This document shows, in pieces, positions 11,387 to 21,773 of a stretch of DNA of 64,000 nucleotides. The DNA is from Peribolospora baueri (taxonomy: Eukaryota > Basidiomycota > Peribolosporomycetes > Peribolosporales > Peribolosporaceae). The DNA lies in contig JAMDHS010000051.1 of assembly GCA_029717555.1 (NCBI GenBank), positions 1 to 64,000 of the forward strand. The letters run 5' to 3'. The notes beneath the pieces were generated by a model. The model had not been told where the DNA came from, searched no databases, and saw nothing but the letters and a program-made list of their open reading frames with translations. Position 1 is the stretch's first letter. Every line of letters starts with the position of its first letter. Position numbers and translations under genes: made by a program.

Positions 11387-11859
11387 TCAGACGACGCCGC
11401 CGTCAGAACCCTGCTTCTTGGCCGTTCCATCGGCAACCTTGTCGGGGTTGTTGGTCACCTTGCCGATGATCTCCTGGACGGTGCCCCCGACCCTGCTGCC
11501 CAAACCGGGCTTGCCCTCAGCCTCCTTCTTGTTCTCGTGCTTGCCCGCCTCGTCTCCGCTGGATGAAAGGAGAAAGTCGAAGACCGTTTGTCAGGCCGTC
11601 TATTCCCCGCCCAAGTCCCTCTTCGCGCCTAAACGAGGAAGGAACGATGGCACTCACATAAATCCGCCGACAGCAGCATCGCGGAGCGTATGGCCTTTTC
11701 CTTCGTGGTGACCGTAAGCGCCTCCAGCGAGGGCACCGCCGGCAGCGTCTTCCTTAGTGTTGTGACTAAGACGACAAAGTGAAAATCAGAAGGGCTAAGA
11801 TGGCAAGAAACAAATAACTGGGAAACGAGGCGTGGTCGGACGAACACTACTCACGACAT
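11387..11859 (-). CDS. Small glycine/lysine-rich hydrophilic protein, stress-protein-like
   Basis: Three exons (11855-11859, 11658-11765, 11387-11558) give 94 residues. The first exon is only ATGTC, which gives MS when joined. The protein is very hydrophilic and repeats Gly, Lys, Asp and His: HNTKEDAAGGALAGGAYGHH, GDEAGKHENKKEAEGKPG, then GGTVQEIIGKVTNNPDKVADG and a GSDGGVV end. Composition and size resemble fungal hydrophilin/CsbD-like stress proteins, and GKVTNNPDKV recalls CsbD-type repeats, but I do not recognise a named family. No signal peptide or membrane span is present. Splice sites are consensus (GTGAGT donors) and the frame is kept over both introns. Confidence 0.65.
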
Positions 11860-12007
11860 GCTTTGAGATGGGTCGATGGAGTAAACGTGTAGACGGCTTG
11901 TACAAGTTTTGTAGTAAGGTGGGAGTCCTTGTAGAGATGGAGAAAGGGAAAGGGAGAGTAGCTGACGGGCTGAGATTATATATACATGATCCTCGCCACC
12001 GTCCAGG

Positions 12008-12445
12008 ATGGACAACGAGGCGTTGGGCGTCATTTCTCAGCAGGCGAGCGTCATCGACGTCGGTCGACCATCGATCGTTCGTTGGCACCACGCTAATGGT
12101 CAGATAAACGTCGAGTATGAGCCATTTCGTCACCGTCGGTCGCCTATCCTCGCCATCGGCCTCCTTACGATCGTGACGAAAGAACGGCGCCTCCTCTGTG
12201 TGCTAGGCCCCAACCTCGCGCTTGCCATGGCACGTAACGCTGGAGAACTTAATCAAACCGGTCCAACTCGCGGCGGTGCGAGAAGGAGAAAAAGACTACG
12301 TCAAAGTTCGTCCATGACCTCAACGACGGACATCCAAACCAGGCGGCGTAGGTTAGCTGCCCAGCAAGCGTCATGTTACGTCACCCCCAGCGAGCGACGT
12401 TCCATGTTCAACTTGATCCCCTTCTCGCCGCCCGACCGTGTATGA
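12008..12445 (+). CDS. Uncertain ORF, 145 codons
   Basis: An ATG-started frame without stops (MDNEALGVISQQASVIDVGR...) has fairly coding-like third positions and a basic middle part (GGARRRKRLRQ), and ends in FNLIPFSPPDRV. No domain or homologue is recognised. It is divergent from the small hydrophilic protein gene 150 bases away, so it could equally be promoter sequence. No intron signals are needed. Confidence 0.25.
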   Translation: MDNEALGVISQQASVIDVGRPSIVRWHHANGQINVEYEPFRHRRSPILAIGLLTIVTKERRLLCVLGPNLALAMARNAGELNQTGPTRGGARRRKRLRQSSSMTSTTDIQTRRRRLAAQQASCYVTPSERRSMFNLIPFSPPDRV

Positions 12446-12820
12446 CTCCAGCCGTTGTTCGTTCGCAGTCAACCTTTTCGCCTCTAGACAGATTACACGC
12501 TTACCCACAACAAAGATGTCAAACAAGCCCGACAAAGCACTCCTCATCTGCTAGCTTCGAAGCTTGCCGAAGCCGCCACACCATATAGGTTAACGGACTG
12601 ATAACAGCGATGGCAAGGTGAGCCATGCACCGAACCATGGTCGTGATAAGAGCGCTGGGGAGCGCCGACCTCTCAGTCGTCGGTCCGTCCTCGACACCAG
12701 GCCGTAGACGTTGCCTTTACGGCGCGATGCCATGTTCGGTGGCATCCTCAGGCCATTCGAAAGTTGACTTTGTCATTTCGCATCCTTCTCCCTCCCATCC
12801 ATCACTTCTCTTTACCCCAT
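12446..12820. other. Spacer
   Basis: Nothing recognisable lies between the uncertain ORF and the dehydrogenase relic. Confidence 0.4.
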
Positions 12821-13215
12821 CTAAAAATGCTTGGACGACGCGCCGACCCAGCTCTGCACGACCGGCGTGTCGATGAGGCCGTCGTTCATGATGTGAGCCA
12901 CATGAATACCTTTGGGGCCCCATTCCCTGGCGAAGGACTGCGGGAGAAAAAGAGGGTGAGAAGGGCTATGCGGAAAGGAGGACGAAACACACATGCAATT
13001 GCGAGTGTGTTACGAATTCGGCCCACGCGAGCGCGTTGATAAATCGGACGCGGGCGACAACATTCGCAATTTCTGTAGCTGGGAAAGCTCAATATGGCGC
13101 CTCGGAGGCTTTCCCAAAGACACTTGCACCAATGCTCCGAGCTGAAGAATGGAATGATTCGGCCACGTCGGATGGAGCTGGGTATTATGTGGCCGACGTC
13201 ACTGGCAAACATCGG
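12821..13215 (-). pseudogene. Short-chain dehydrogenase (SDR) C-terminal relic
   Basis: The segment 12937-12821 encodes SFAREWGPKGIHVAHIMNDG followed by LIDTPVVQSW, the characteristic region after the SDR active site (LAREfGPKGIHVAHvviDG.IDTP). It starts at a good acceptor (CCCGCAG). Upstream, 13215-12990, a frame reads SIGASVFGKASEAPY, a stop, then AFPATEIANVV. The expected Tyr-x3-Lys catalytic motif, the Rossmann Gly-rich N-terminus and most of the domain are missing. I read this as a truncated and decayed host gene. An alternative is that more distant small exons escaped me. Confidence 0.5.
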
Positions 13216-13442
13216 GACACACGGAGCACGTGATCAGGCCTGCGGCAGCGTCCCTTCTCGCCTCGATCCTTCTCTCTTCCATCCGGCCCTACCTCCCCCG
13301 ACCCTTATCTCGCCTTCTGCACCCACCCACTTGTGCGTGATAGCCTTGCGTGTATCCGCAGGTATAGCGCCAAGTTTGGCATTCTTTCTCCTTATACTGC
13401 TGCGTTGTGAGCTACCGACGGGCAGGCACGTGTGCTTGCGAA

Positions 13443-14215
13443 ATGGGTGAGTGATATCAACGCCCGGTAAAGGCGTGAGAGAGATGGGATAAGTGTGCAC
13501 GCTCCGACGGCGATCCAACCGGTCGGTTGAGTTGGCGGAATGATTGCTGTTGGACGGCGAGGAGGTACAGTTGGAACGCCCATTCGGACTTCTGAACCTA
13601 ATACTTTCCTCCCTGCTCTTTGCTATACTCCCAGCCCTTCCACGTCGTCTCCTACCTCGCCCGGCCACGCTGGTCTCTCCTCTCCGATTATGCAGGCCGG
13701 AATACAACAGTGCTTTTTCTAGGCATCAAATCCGGGGACTACAAGGAGCCGCGCGCTCCGCCGCCGCACCGCCGTCGCCTTCTTCGCAGACTGGGATGGA
13801 GGAGGATCAAGCTCTCAAGGCGGCCCTCCCGGGGGTTTCTCTGGAGGTGCACGAGACGATCCTCCGCGCGTGGGCTCTGCACTCTCGGCAGAGGAGGGAG
13901 AGGAGAAGGGCTGAGCTGGAGAGCAAGTTGGAGAGGATGAGGGAGGCGATGGACGTTCTGAGCGCCGTGGATCCTACCCCAGGGAAGAAGATCTATGCAG
14001 CGGCGTGCGTGAAGCCGAGCAACACTACCCGTCCGCGCGCTCCTGTCGAGCCGGAAGGGGGGCCGGGCAGGAGAAAGAAGCAGACGAAGGAGACGCGCAT
14101 CGCTGGTTTGTTCCCTCGCGAATTCAAGATTCCAACGGATACGCCCAGCAGGAAGGGGTGGGACTACGGGTGGAAGGCACCGCCTGAAAGCGAGGAAGGT
14201 GGAGCTGGACGGTGA
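13443..14215 (+). CDS. Mitochondrial large-subunit ribosomal protein mL40 (MRPL28 family)
   Basis: Structural protein of the mitochondrial large ribosomal subunit. Exon 1 is just ATGG (13443-13446), with a consensus GTGAGTG donor; exon 2 is 13635-14215. The join gives 194 residues beginning MALPRRLLPRPATLVSPLRL, an excellent mitochondrial targeting peptide, which supports this start over the ATG inside SSQTGMEED. The mature part carries the MRP-L28 domain: HETILRAWALHSRQRRERRR, KLERMREAMDVLSAVDP and LFPREFKIPTDTPSRKGWDY close to the C-terminus, as in yeast Mrpl28 and human MRPL40. Two CACGTG cores (about 13227 and 13427) precede it. Confidence 0.85.
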
Positions 14216-14806
14216 GGACGAACGGCTGGAGTGCGTAGTTTGTACGGACACCGTGTCTTTTTGACCGCGCACCGAGCCGATTGCCCATAAAACGTTCCAT
14301 TAGGTCAGCGTTGTCTCTTCGTGATCGTGAGGTGCGAGGGCGGAGAGAAACGACGGCATGCCTGGGTCTCTTATCAGCGGCCTTCACTGTTCGCTTGTCC
14401 CGCTCGAGAGCACCACGCAAAAAGCGGTCGTGAGACTTTCCAGACCATCTAGGGAGCCCGGCCTAAATCGGCCCCTGTCACTCATCCATGTCTACCCAGT
14501 CGATGAAAGTCGTCCAAACGTTTACTTTCGCAGCGAAGCAGCTCACCTAGCAACCGCGACATGGCAGCGCTCGACATACTTATGCAGCACGGGAGAAAGT
14601 TTGCGAAGAGTCGAATAAATGGACGGAGGCAAGACGAATGAATACGGGAGGCATTTCCGAATGCACGAGCAGGCAACGGCAGGCAGATGACGGTACAGTA
14701 AGGAGGCGAGAATGCAAGTAACGAACAGATGACGATGCCCGCGAACGACGATGAAACAGAGGTTGAACGAGAGGAGAGGGAACCTAAACAAGGCAGAAGA
14801 GGAAGC
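14216..14806. other. Spacer between convergent genes
   Basis: Only mutually inconsistent short frames are seen, with no recognisable gene, RNA or repeat. Confidence 0.45.
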
Positions 14807-16519
14807 TCATCTCATTGCCCTAGTCGGCGTCCCTGTCCTCGTTGGCGTCCCGGTCTCCCTTTCCCTGGCCATTCTCGCATTACCAGTTCGTGTCGCAGAG
14901 GCTGCAGCCGCAGACGGAGGTTGAACGCATCCAGCTTTCACATCTACCATGTCCCCGTAACACCCGTCCGTCATGGCCAACTCAACGTCCCCCGCAACGT
15001 CGGGTTCACTTGTCGTGCTCGGAGCAGGAGCGGAGGCAGGATCGACGGGCTCGCCGGAAAGGCGGATCTTCTTGCTCGCTCGCCGCCGGCCCCTTTGCTC
15101 GTCGGACTCGAGGTCAACGTCGCCCGAGTCCATGCATTGCTGCTCCCTTCTGACATCGGGAATAGCGGCCGTCGTACGATCGGAAATTGTCTCCGGTCCA
15201 TCTCTGAACCCCGCTGCCGTCGCCGAGCGTCGGTTGGGCGTGATGGCAGCTGGGGCCAGGGGGGCGCGTAAGGCGGGAGAAGCAGATGACCCGGTGGAAC
15301 CGAGCTTGGTGGGCGAGGCAGTGCGAGACCGTGACCGAGACTTTGAGCCGGGAGGGGGAGGAGACGGGGGCACGTTTTCTTGGTTTTCTGCAGGTCCTCT
15401 GGTGACCAAAGGAGACGAGAAGGGTACCGTAGGCTGCGGATGAGACGTACTCGTAGAGGGGCCTGCAGTGAACCGGAACGGTGAAGGTGGGACGTCGCTC
15501 AAGCCCATGCCTGTCTCATTGCCCGACCGCGCTGGAGGCTTGCCGAGCGCTTCGGCGATCTCTTCAGGCGAGTCGTTCCAAATGACAAAGTCGAGAGGAT
15601 CCTCCTCCATCCTCGCCTCTTCCTCGTCATCCTCGTCGCCCTTCGGAGCGCCGAAAGTCAACCGCCTCGCAGTGCCGGTAGCCACAGTACCTGAAGAGGG
15701 CGAGGATGACGCGGCGCTTGACAAGCTCGCCCTTCGGACTGGGGTGCTCGTCGAACTGGCAGCTTTGCCTTTGGACAGTGAAGGGACGAGCTCCGGGCTG
15801 GGCTCGAGACGTGCACTGGCAGAGCGTGTTGCTCTGTTGGAAGTGAAAGACGGACAGACGGCGTCGATGATTTTCTCTCCTCTGTCGTCCTCCATTCCCA
15901 TTTCTTCCTCTCTTGCTCCGTGACACCGGTCATCTGTGCCGTCTACGTCGCCGAGGCCGACGACGCCGGCGGCATCATGCGTCCCACTGCTACTCGCGCG
16001 CCTCTTCCTCACGCCGCTCTCCTCCTTCTCCTTGACGAACAGCTGCCTCTTCGCGGGACTGGGCACGTTGGGAAACCGCTGTATGCGCGGGCCGCTCGTC
16101 GCGCTTCGCCATGCCGCTGAGATCGCTGCGTCGGCGTTCCGCGCTGGATGGATGGAGAACGGCGAGGTCCTTGCTGTGGGTGGTGAGGTAGAGAGGGCAG
16201 GGATGTCCTCTTCCAAAAGGAGACGCTTGGCGGGGGAAAGGGGTGAAGGACGGAAGGGGGATTTCGTCGGACTCGGCCATCCTCCTCTGCCGGAACCGGT
16301 CGCCGGCTTGGAGAGCGGACTCAAGCGGCGTTCGTGTCGTTCGCGTTTCGACGCGTCGTCCTCGATCGGTGGTGGCTTGAGCCGAGAGGCTGAAAGCGGG
16401 GTAGGAGGGATTGCGAAGGCAAGATGGTGGCGAGGTACGAAGGATGCGAGAGGAAGCTCGGCCAGAGGTGCGCGGCCGTTATGGAGGGGGGCGTTGGAGG
16501 TGGTGGAAGGAGAGTTCAT
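14807..16519 (-). CDS. S/T-P-rich disordered protein, possible cell-cycle/CDK substrate
   Basis: A single intronless frame of 570 codons from the ATG at 16519. The protein is rich in Ser, Pro, Ala and Arg, with no folded domain apparent. Many minimal CDK sites occur (SPTKSPFRPSPLSPAKR, PSPAKRQLF, ASPTKL, TPVRR, ITPNRR), several with a following basic residue. Other features are RxxL-type motifs (RAPLAEL, RRLSPL), QENVPPSP, an acidic patch around GDEDDEEEARMEEDPLDFVI and a short ordered-looking DSPEEIAEALGKPP. Motif density resembles Whi5- or securin-like regulators, but no family signature was found, so this is only an inference. An AACCCTAAC box lies about 400 bases upstream. Confidence 0.7.
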   Translation of the reverse strand: MNSPSTTSNAPLHNGRAPLAELPLASFVPRHHLAFAIPPTPLSASRLKPPPIEDDASKRERHERRLSPLSKPATGSGRGGWPSPTKSPFRPSPLSPAKRLLLEEDIPALSTSPPTARTSPFSIHPARNADAAISAAWRSATSGPRIQRFPNVPSPAKRQLFVKEKEESGVRKRRASSSGTHDAAGVVGLGDVDGTDDRCHGAREEEMGMEDDRGEKIIDAVCPSFTSNRATRSASARLEPSPELVPSLSKGKAASSTSTPVRRASLSSAASSSPSSGTVATGTARRLTFGAPKGDEDDEEEARMEEDPLDFVIWNDSPEEIAEALGKPPARSGNETGMGLSDVPPSPFRFTAGPSTSTSHPQPTVPFSSPLVTRGPAENQENVPPSPPPPGSKSRSRSRTASPTKLGSTGSSASPALRAPLAPAAITPNRRSATAAGFRDGPETISDRTTAAIPDVRREQQCMDSGDVDLESDEQRGRRRASKKIRLSGEPVDPASAPAPSTTSEPDVAGDVELAMTDGCYGDMVDVKAGCVQPPSAAAASATRTGNARMARERETGTPTRTGTPTRAMR

Positions 16520-17188
16520 GATATCACTGGGTGAAGCCGCCCGGCCGAATCGGGCTGGTCTTGGTCGAGCTCAGCCAATAGGCCGGCAGGGAGTCTCTCC
16601 GGATGAGTAGAGCGTCGGATGAGACAGGGAAGGGCGGTCAGAGACAGGCTCGTCGTTTCACCAAAAAGAGCGCGTCGCGGCGGCGTGTGGTCGGCGACCG
16701 GCGAAGTTGGGGCGGACAGATACGCGAGGCGAGACGTACGCGCAGGGCAGTGACGAGCACGAGAAGACAACAGCGGCAAGAAATAAAGCGTGAGAGCAGG
16801 GGCAGAATGGGCGGATGGATGGAATGGAGTTGAAGAGGGAAGCGGCGGCGTCGTCGGTGTCGGCGACGCCCGTTGTCATCGATGTGATCGGTCGTCGAAG
16901 CCTCGAGGCTCAGCTCGTAACCCTAACTTCGCTCCTTCCCTTGTCGCAACTTCGATCCTTCACGCCGATGCGTCTCCATCATGACAATAATAATTCTCTC
17001 GAGTGCTTCGGAAATCATCGTGCTTCGCGCGCCATCTCACGTGTACCAGGAGTTCGCCTCCCTATGTCTCATTGTATCGACGCCTTACGCATTCGCATTG
17101 CTACAGCGCCTTTTTGGGATGCCCGCACAGTGACCTGCGCCCCGATCGTACAAACACTTGTCCCATTACCCCGCAGCATAACAAACCC
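16520..17188. other. Spacer with AACCCTAAC box
   Basis: Promoter of the S/T-P-rich gene and 3' flank of the next minus-strand gene. It contains AACCCTAAC at 16919-16927 and a CACGTG core near 17037. No gene is seen. Confidence 0.4.
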
Positions 17189-18208
17189 TCATTCCTTGCC
17201 AGAGTCGCCGGGCATGGTAAATAACCGCCAGGTATAGCCGGCTTGCTGACCTCTGTTACCACCTCGTCTTCTTCCACCCTTCCCACCCTTGAGACTGGTC
17301 GAAGAAGGCGGCAGTTGGCCTTGTGCGACGAGGTAATCCATGAACTGTTCCGCTGTTTTGCCCACTCCCAGCGTATCCCTCTCCTTTTGCGTCAGCTGTC
17401 CCCTCTCCTCCCCCTCCTGACCCTCCTCCACCTTTTTCGCCCACATCACCAAATGATCCCGCTCGCCACCTCCGAAGACGGAGTACAGCTCGAGCTCGAT
17501 CATGCTCGCCGAGATGAACCGAATGGAGCTCGTTCCCAGCGACAGGATGGGCCGATCCGGAGTCCCAAAGTTGACCTCGACGGGATACTCGTGACCGTTG
17601 TATGTGGAAGGTATCGGCGTTCCGATGGCGGTGAGAAAGCATGACGGGAAGTGCGGAGACTCGGCCAAGTGGACGGATCCGGTGGCAGGTTGGAAAGGCG
17701 AAGGTGGGAGGGGAACGTGAATGGTGATGAGAGAAGAGCAAGACGAGATCTCTCGTATTCGGTAACCTGGCGGCCAGAAGAGTTCGAAGATGCGCCAAGA
17801 CCCTTCGAGCGAGGACAATGGAAGTGGAAGAGGCAGCGGGTGCTGTGAAGCGAGCGGGGCCGAACACGGTAGCGAGTGAAGAGAATGAATAGATAAAGAA
17901 CACGCCCAGATGCAATGAGCGTCCGTAGAGAGAGAAAGACGAGACATGCGCATGCTCGAATAAACAGAAACGAGCCGACTCACAACGCCCCACTCGACCC
18001 TTCCCGCACATAAATGCCACACCATAGCTAAGAATCTTCCTTTCGCTTCGTGTGTCCTCTTAAGAGTTTGGATGGACGGCAACGACAATGATATGGAGGC
18101 GATTGCGGTCAGCTCAAAGGCCAGGGCAAACAACACGTTGAAGAGCTGGCAAGACACGGAGAGCGCAAAGTCGGTGGCCCTCAGGAGACCGATCGACGAT
18201 GGGGCCAT
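17189..18208 (-). CDS. Unrecognised two-exon protein with N-terminal hydrophobic segment
   Basis: The ATG at 18208 opens MAPSSIGLLRATDFALSVSC followed by a hydrophobic stretch (LFNVLFALAFELTAIASIS, about residues 21-40), a likely membrane anchor. A GTGAGTC donor after EWGV (about 17990) and a TTCACAG acceptor near 17851 join it in phase to a second exon containing WRIFELFWPPGYRI, LITIHVPLPPSPF, YPVEVNFGTPDRPILSLGTS, MIELELYSVFGG and VMWAKKVEE, then a Lys/Gly/Arg-rich end (GGKGGRRRGGNRGQQ) and MPGDSGKE. About 285 residues. I know no family with this pattern. The exon structure and the 120-base divergent spacing to uL3m support a real gene. Confidence 0.55.
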   Translation of the reverse strand: MAPSSIGLLRATDFALSVSCQLFNVLFALAFELTAIASISLSLPSIQTLKRTHEAKGRFLAMVWHLCAGRVEWGVVSRLVSVYSSMRMSRLSLSTDAHCIWACSLSIHSLHSLPCSAPLASQHPLPLPLPLSSLEGSWRIFELFWPPGYRIREISSCSSLITIHVPLPPSPFQPATGSVHLAESPHFPSCFLTAIGTPIPSTYNGHEYPVEVNFGTPDRPILSLGTSSIRFISASMIELELYSVFGGGERDHLVMWAKKVEEGQEGEERGQLTQKERDTLGVGKTAEQFMDYLVAQGQLPPSSTSLKGGKGGRRRGGNRGQQAGYTWRLFTMPGDSGKE

Positions 18209-18328
18209 GCCCGCGAATCTGGCTGCGCGTTACCGCAGTAGCCAGGTTCGCACGCATCATCTCGGCTTCTTCGCCCGCCTCCATTTCCGAGGCAACTTGA
18301 CCTTCCTATCCTTTTTACCGCTCCGACC
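18209..18328. promoter_or_regulatory. Compact bidirectional promoter
   Basis: Only 120 bases separate the start codons of the unrecognised minus-strand gene and uL3m, so both must share promoter sequence unless 5' UTRs overlap. Confidence 0.6.
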
Positions 18329-19804
18329 ATGGCTCTCGCCAGCTCCATGTCGCTTCCGCGTGCGGCATTCGCCTTGGCCTCCCGCGGCGGGACGGCACGC
18401 CTCTCCGCAGCGTCTTCCGTGCTTTGCATCTGTCGACGAGCAGCCTCGACCTCCGCACCTCGGCTATCCACTGCCGCCGACCCATCCTCCTCTTCCTCCT
18501 CCAGTGCGAGCAAGTCCGCGGACCCGGCCCCAGCGCGGGCGTTAGCATCGGAGACGAAGTTGTCAAAGAAAGAGGAGGAGATGCTGCAGACAAAATGGAC
18601 ACCGCTCTCTGTAAGGACGGGCGTGATCGCGAGGAAGAAAGGCATGACGGCGCTGTGGAGTAGCGATGGGACCCGGATACCGGTTACCGTGCTGCAGGTC
18701 AGTCGAGCGCACTGACAAGGTATAGGGAGGATACTGGTTTACTTATTTTGGCCGTTAAAACTTCTTTCTTTTTCCTGCCACTCTCGTTTCCGTCATCTGG
18801 TTCTCTCTAGCTGGAGCACAACCAAGTAACGGCGGTCCGCACCCCTCCCAGCGCCACGTACACTGCGCTGCAGGTTGCAGCGACGGACATCCAAGCGCGA
18901 CTCGTCACCGCTCAGATGGTCGGGCATTTTGCTAAATCAGGCGTTGGTCCCAAGAAGAAGGTCATGGAGTTTAGGGTGTCGCCTGATGCAGTGGTTCCTG
19001 TTGGTGAGTTTGGGCTCGCTTCAATCTATTGCCAGAAGGATGTGTGGGTCTAGCGCGTTTTCGATTGAGCTGACGTCCCCTCGACCTTATATTAGGCACG
19101 ACCATCACCGCCAGTCACTTCGTGCCCGGTCAGACTGTGGACGTGCGAGCCATCACGTTAGTCAAATGATCTCGTTTTCCTTGAGCTTTTTCCCATATGT
19201 GCGCCGGTAAATGGCTGACTCGGCATCTGTTTCTTTAGAACTGGAAAGGGCTTCCAAGGTGTCATGAAGCGGTGGGGCTTTAAGGGTCTCAAAGCCAGTC
19301 ACGGTGTTTCCATCACTCACCGTTCTCAAGGGTCTACCGGCCAGCATCAAGTGTGTCTCCTATTCTGCATTAGTTGTATTCTTCCTCTCTGACCACACTG
19401 CTGACAAGATTTTTTTTTTCCCTTTGCCCCACTAGGACCCTGGCCGCGTCTTCCCTGGCAAGAAAATGGCGGGCCGTATGGGCGGTACATCGCATGTGAC
19501 GGTGCAAAACCTTCCCGTGATTCGGGTCGACAACTCACTCGATCTTCTGTTTGTCAAAGGCTCCGTGCCGGGACCGGACGATGGGTATGTGCGCGTGACG
19601 GACGCGCTGAAAGAACTCGTCCTGCGAGGCAAGCACGCAGCGCTTGAGGGTGTGGCTAGCATTGGCGGGCCGGAAGGAAATAAGCCTTTCCTGCCGGAGG
19701 GTGTCGATGATCTGCCGTTCCCCGTTGCCACCAGAGAGCTCACGAAGAGGTTGCCCGTCGTCATTCAGGCGGCGCCGAAGCCTTCCAAAGCGGGGAGCGC
19801 GTGA
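18329..19804 (+). CDS. Mitochondrial ribosomal protein uL3m (MRPL9/MRPL3)
   Basis: Mitochondrial large-subunit ribosomal protein. Five exons (18329-18697, 18811-19003, 19096-19156, 19239-19350, 19436-19804) give exactly 368 codons, 367 residues. The N-terminus ([20 protein letters not shown], Arg/Ser/Ala-rich to about residue 70) is a targeting peptide. The L3 core follows: [69 protein letters not shown] with [15 protein letters not shown], and [20 protein letters not shown], all diagnostic for ribosomal L3. The C-terminal tail (residues about 305-367) is fungal-type. All introns are GT-AG and 81-113 nt. Confidence 0.95.
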
Positions 19805-20423
19805 TTGTCCGTCGCCTGTCTCGTGCGTGTATTAGATTTTAACTAGGCACCTCGAAGGCACACAAGCGTGGACCACATTGTCTCGACCCGATTTGTGAGA
19901 AATGCGGCCAACCCGACCGTCCTACCGTCGGCAGCCACCTTAGAGTTGCGTGGCACGTGTATTCCAAACATACCCTGTACGCTCATTTGATCCGACCTTT
20001 CGGTTTTGGATACTTGCCTCTTCGCCGTGCCTTGACGTGCGGCCAAAACTTCATTTGACCGCACGTAGAGGAGATGAGCCGCACGGGTTGAGTCGAAGGG
20101 AAGGAAAGGACACAGGATCCATGGGCGCCTTGTCACATCTGCCAACTTGCTTTGGCCTGCAAAGAGCAGACCTTGGTTCATCAGAGCGGAAATGTGAGCT
20201 GCGACAGCATGGTTGTCGAGCTTTTGTAGAGCTTATACCCACGTCTTCTTGACACTGCATTCGATAGCCACCAATATCCGAAGAATATGTTCAATCGTAA
20301 GTCTAGGCAATAATCTACAATCGATCAAGTTTGCATACAGTTTGGGACGGTCCCAAGCGGGAGACTGCGGGTAAGGATGGCGAGCATCTGCCCCTGTCAA
20401 TCCGACCACCTAGACGGTCGAGT
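19805..20423. other. Spacer between convergent genes
   Basis: The 3'-3' spacer between uL3m and UTP6 shows no recognisable gene, RNA or repeat. Confidence 0.45.
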
Positions 20424-21773
20424 TCATAGCGCCTCGGGCGATCGTGACCTTCCGGCTACCGGCCCGTCCAGAGAGACGGCCTGCGCAGCGGAAGATTCGC
20501 CAAACTCCGAAGCGAGCGAGTCGTAAATAACTGAGACTAGGTCCGTCTTCGTAGTGGACGAGGAGGTGGGGAAGTCGAAGACGACGCGTAGCAGGGAAAG
20601 ATGGAAGGAGTAGTGAGCCACGGGCGGTAATTCTGTAGGAAGAAATGGATATGAAGCACGGGGATGACCGCGAAGTGAGCCGGAACGCCTGTGTACAGAG
20701 AAGGACAACCATGTCGATGGATGGATGCAAAGAGCACAGCTCACCTTTGAGGCCCATTTTGAAGATCGTCTTGACAATTTCATTCACCTCCTCTGATCCC
20801 TCAACACCGAGAACTTGCCATCGTCTTCTGAGTCGCTCAGCAAAAATCATTTCCATCTTGGCGTACTCCGTCCAAAGATGAACCAAACCTCCCAGGTTTG
20901 CTGGCAACACCTCGCTGGCAGTAACGGGCAGCGTGGAAGAAGGGTCGAACGGAACTCGGTTGAGGCGAATGCCTCGCTGGAGAAGACGACGAGCAGCGTC
21001 GGGAGAATGGTTGAATTCCAGTTCGTACGAAGCTGCATGGATCCAAACCTGGATAGAGCTTGGGTGCAGCTGAAGAGCTCTGCGAGGAGGATAGAATCAG
21101 ACGTGCATCGACAAGGGAGGATTCAGCAGTCGCGGGGCAAACACGCAAGCTCGGGCGTTCGTGACCCACCTGGCAAAGACCCTCCCGGTGACAACCCGCA
21201 TACCCTTTGACCGCGCCCATTCTATGTATGCGAGCCAAAGGGCGACGTCTCCTTTGAATTTGCGCACGGCACGCTCGAAGATGGATCGAATACGAGCCTG
21301 AGCCACGCCGTTCGCCTTAGTCGTCGCGGCCGGAGAGAGCTCTGTATTAAAAGCAAAATGATGTTTTGTATCAGGGACGAATGAAGCAAAGTAGAGCACG
21401 TCGATTGACACATGGATGAGTGCCCGAAAAACACTGACTCATCCGCTCTATCCGCTTCCTCCTCAGCTTATCCAGCTCGATCTCAAACTCAGCATAGCGC
21501 AAAAAGTCTCTCTCGTCGGCAATGCGACGAACGAGAGCTGTCTCAAATGCGGTGCGCTTGCGAACAACGGATCGGAGCTCGGCCTGTGGGTGGCGGTGGG
21601 GTGAAAGAGCAAGGAGGGAGTGGGTTGGAGGGGGCGTTAGATTTATGTGACCGACTGGGGTAGCGTTCATGAAGCAAGCGAGCCAGTATGCGCACCTTGG
21701 AAAAGGTCCCCTCCTCGTCGAGCTGCTGCAGCTCTCCAAGAGAGCGTTCCAGCTGGTATTGAACCCTCTCCAT
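20424..21773 (-). CDS. UTP6: UTP6, U3 snoRNP/SSU-processome HAT-repeat protein
   Basis: Component of the UTP-B module of the small-subunit processome in the nucleolus, needed for 18S rRNA maturation. Exons 21696-21773, 21439-21583, 21170-21341, 20745-21079 and 20424-20632 sum to 313 codons (312 residues). The N-terminus MERVQYQLERSLGELQQLDE is the UTP6 start; RTAFETALVRRIADERDFLR, the block LDKLRRKRIERMKLSP, IRSIFERAVRKFKGDVALWL, AYIEWARSKGM and VFARALQLHPSSIQVWIHAA are HAT-type repeats as in yeast and human UTP6. At about 312 residues it is shorter than yeast Utp6 (about 440), the C-terminal third being reduced. The start lies 251 bases from that of NIC96 on the other strand. Confidence 0.9.
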
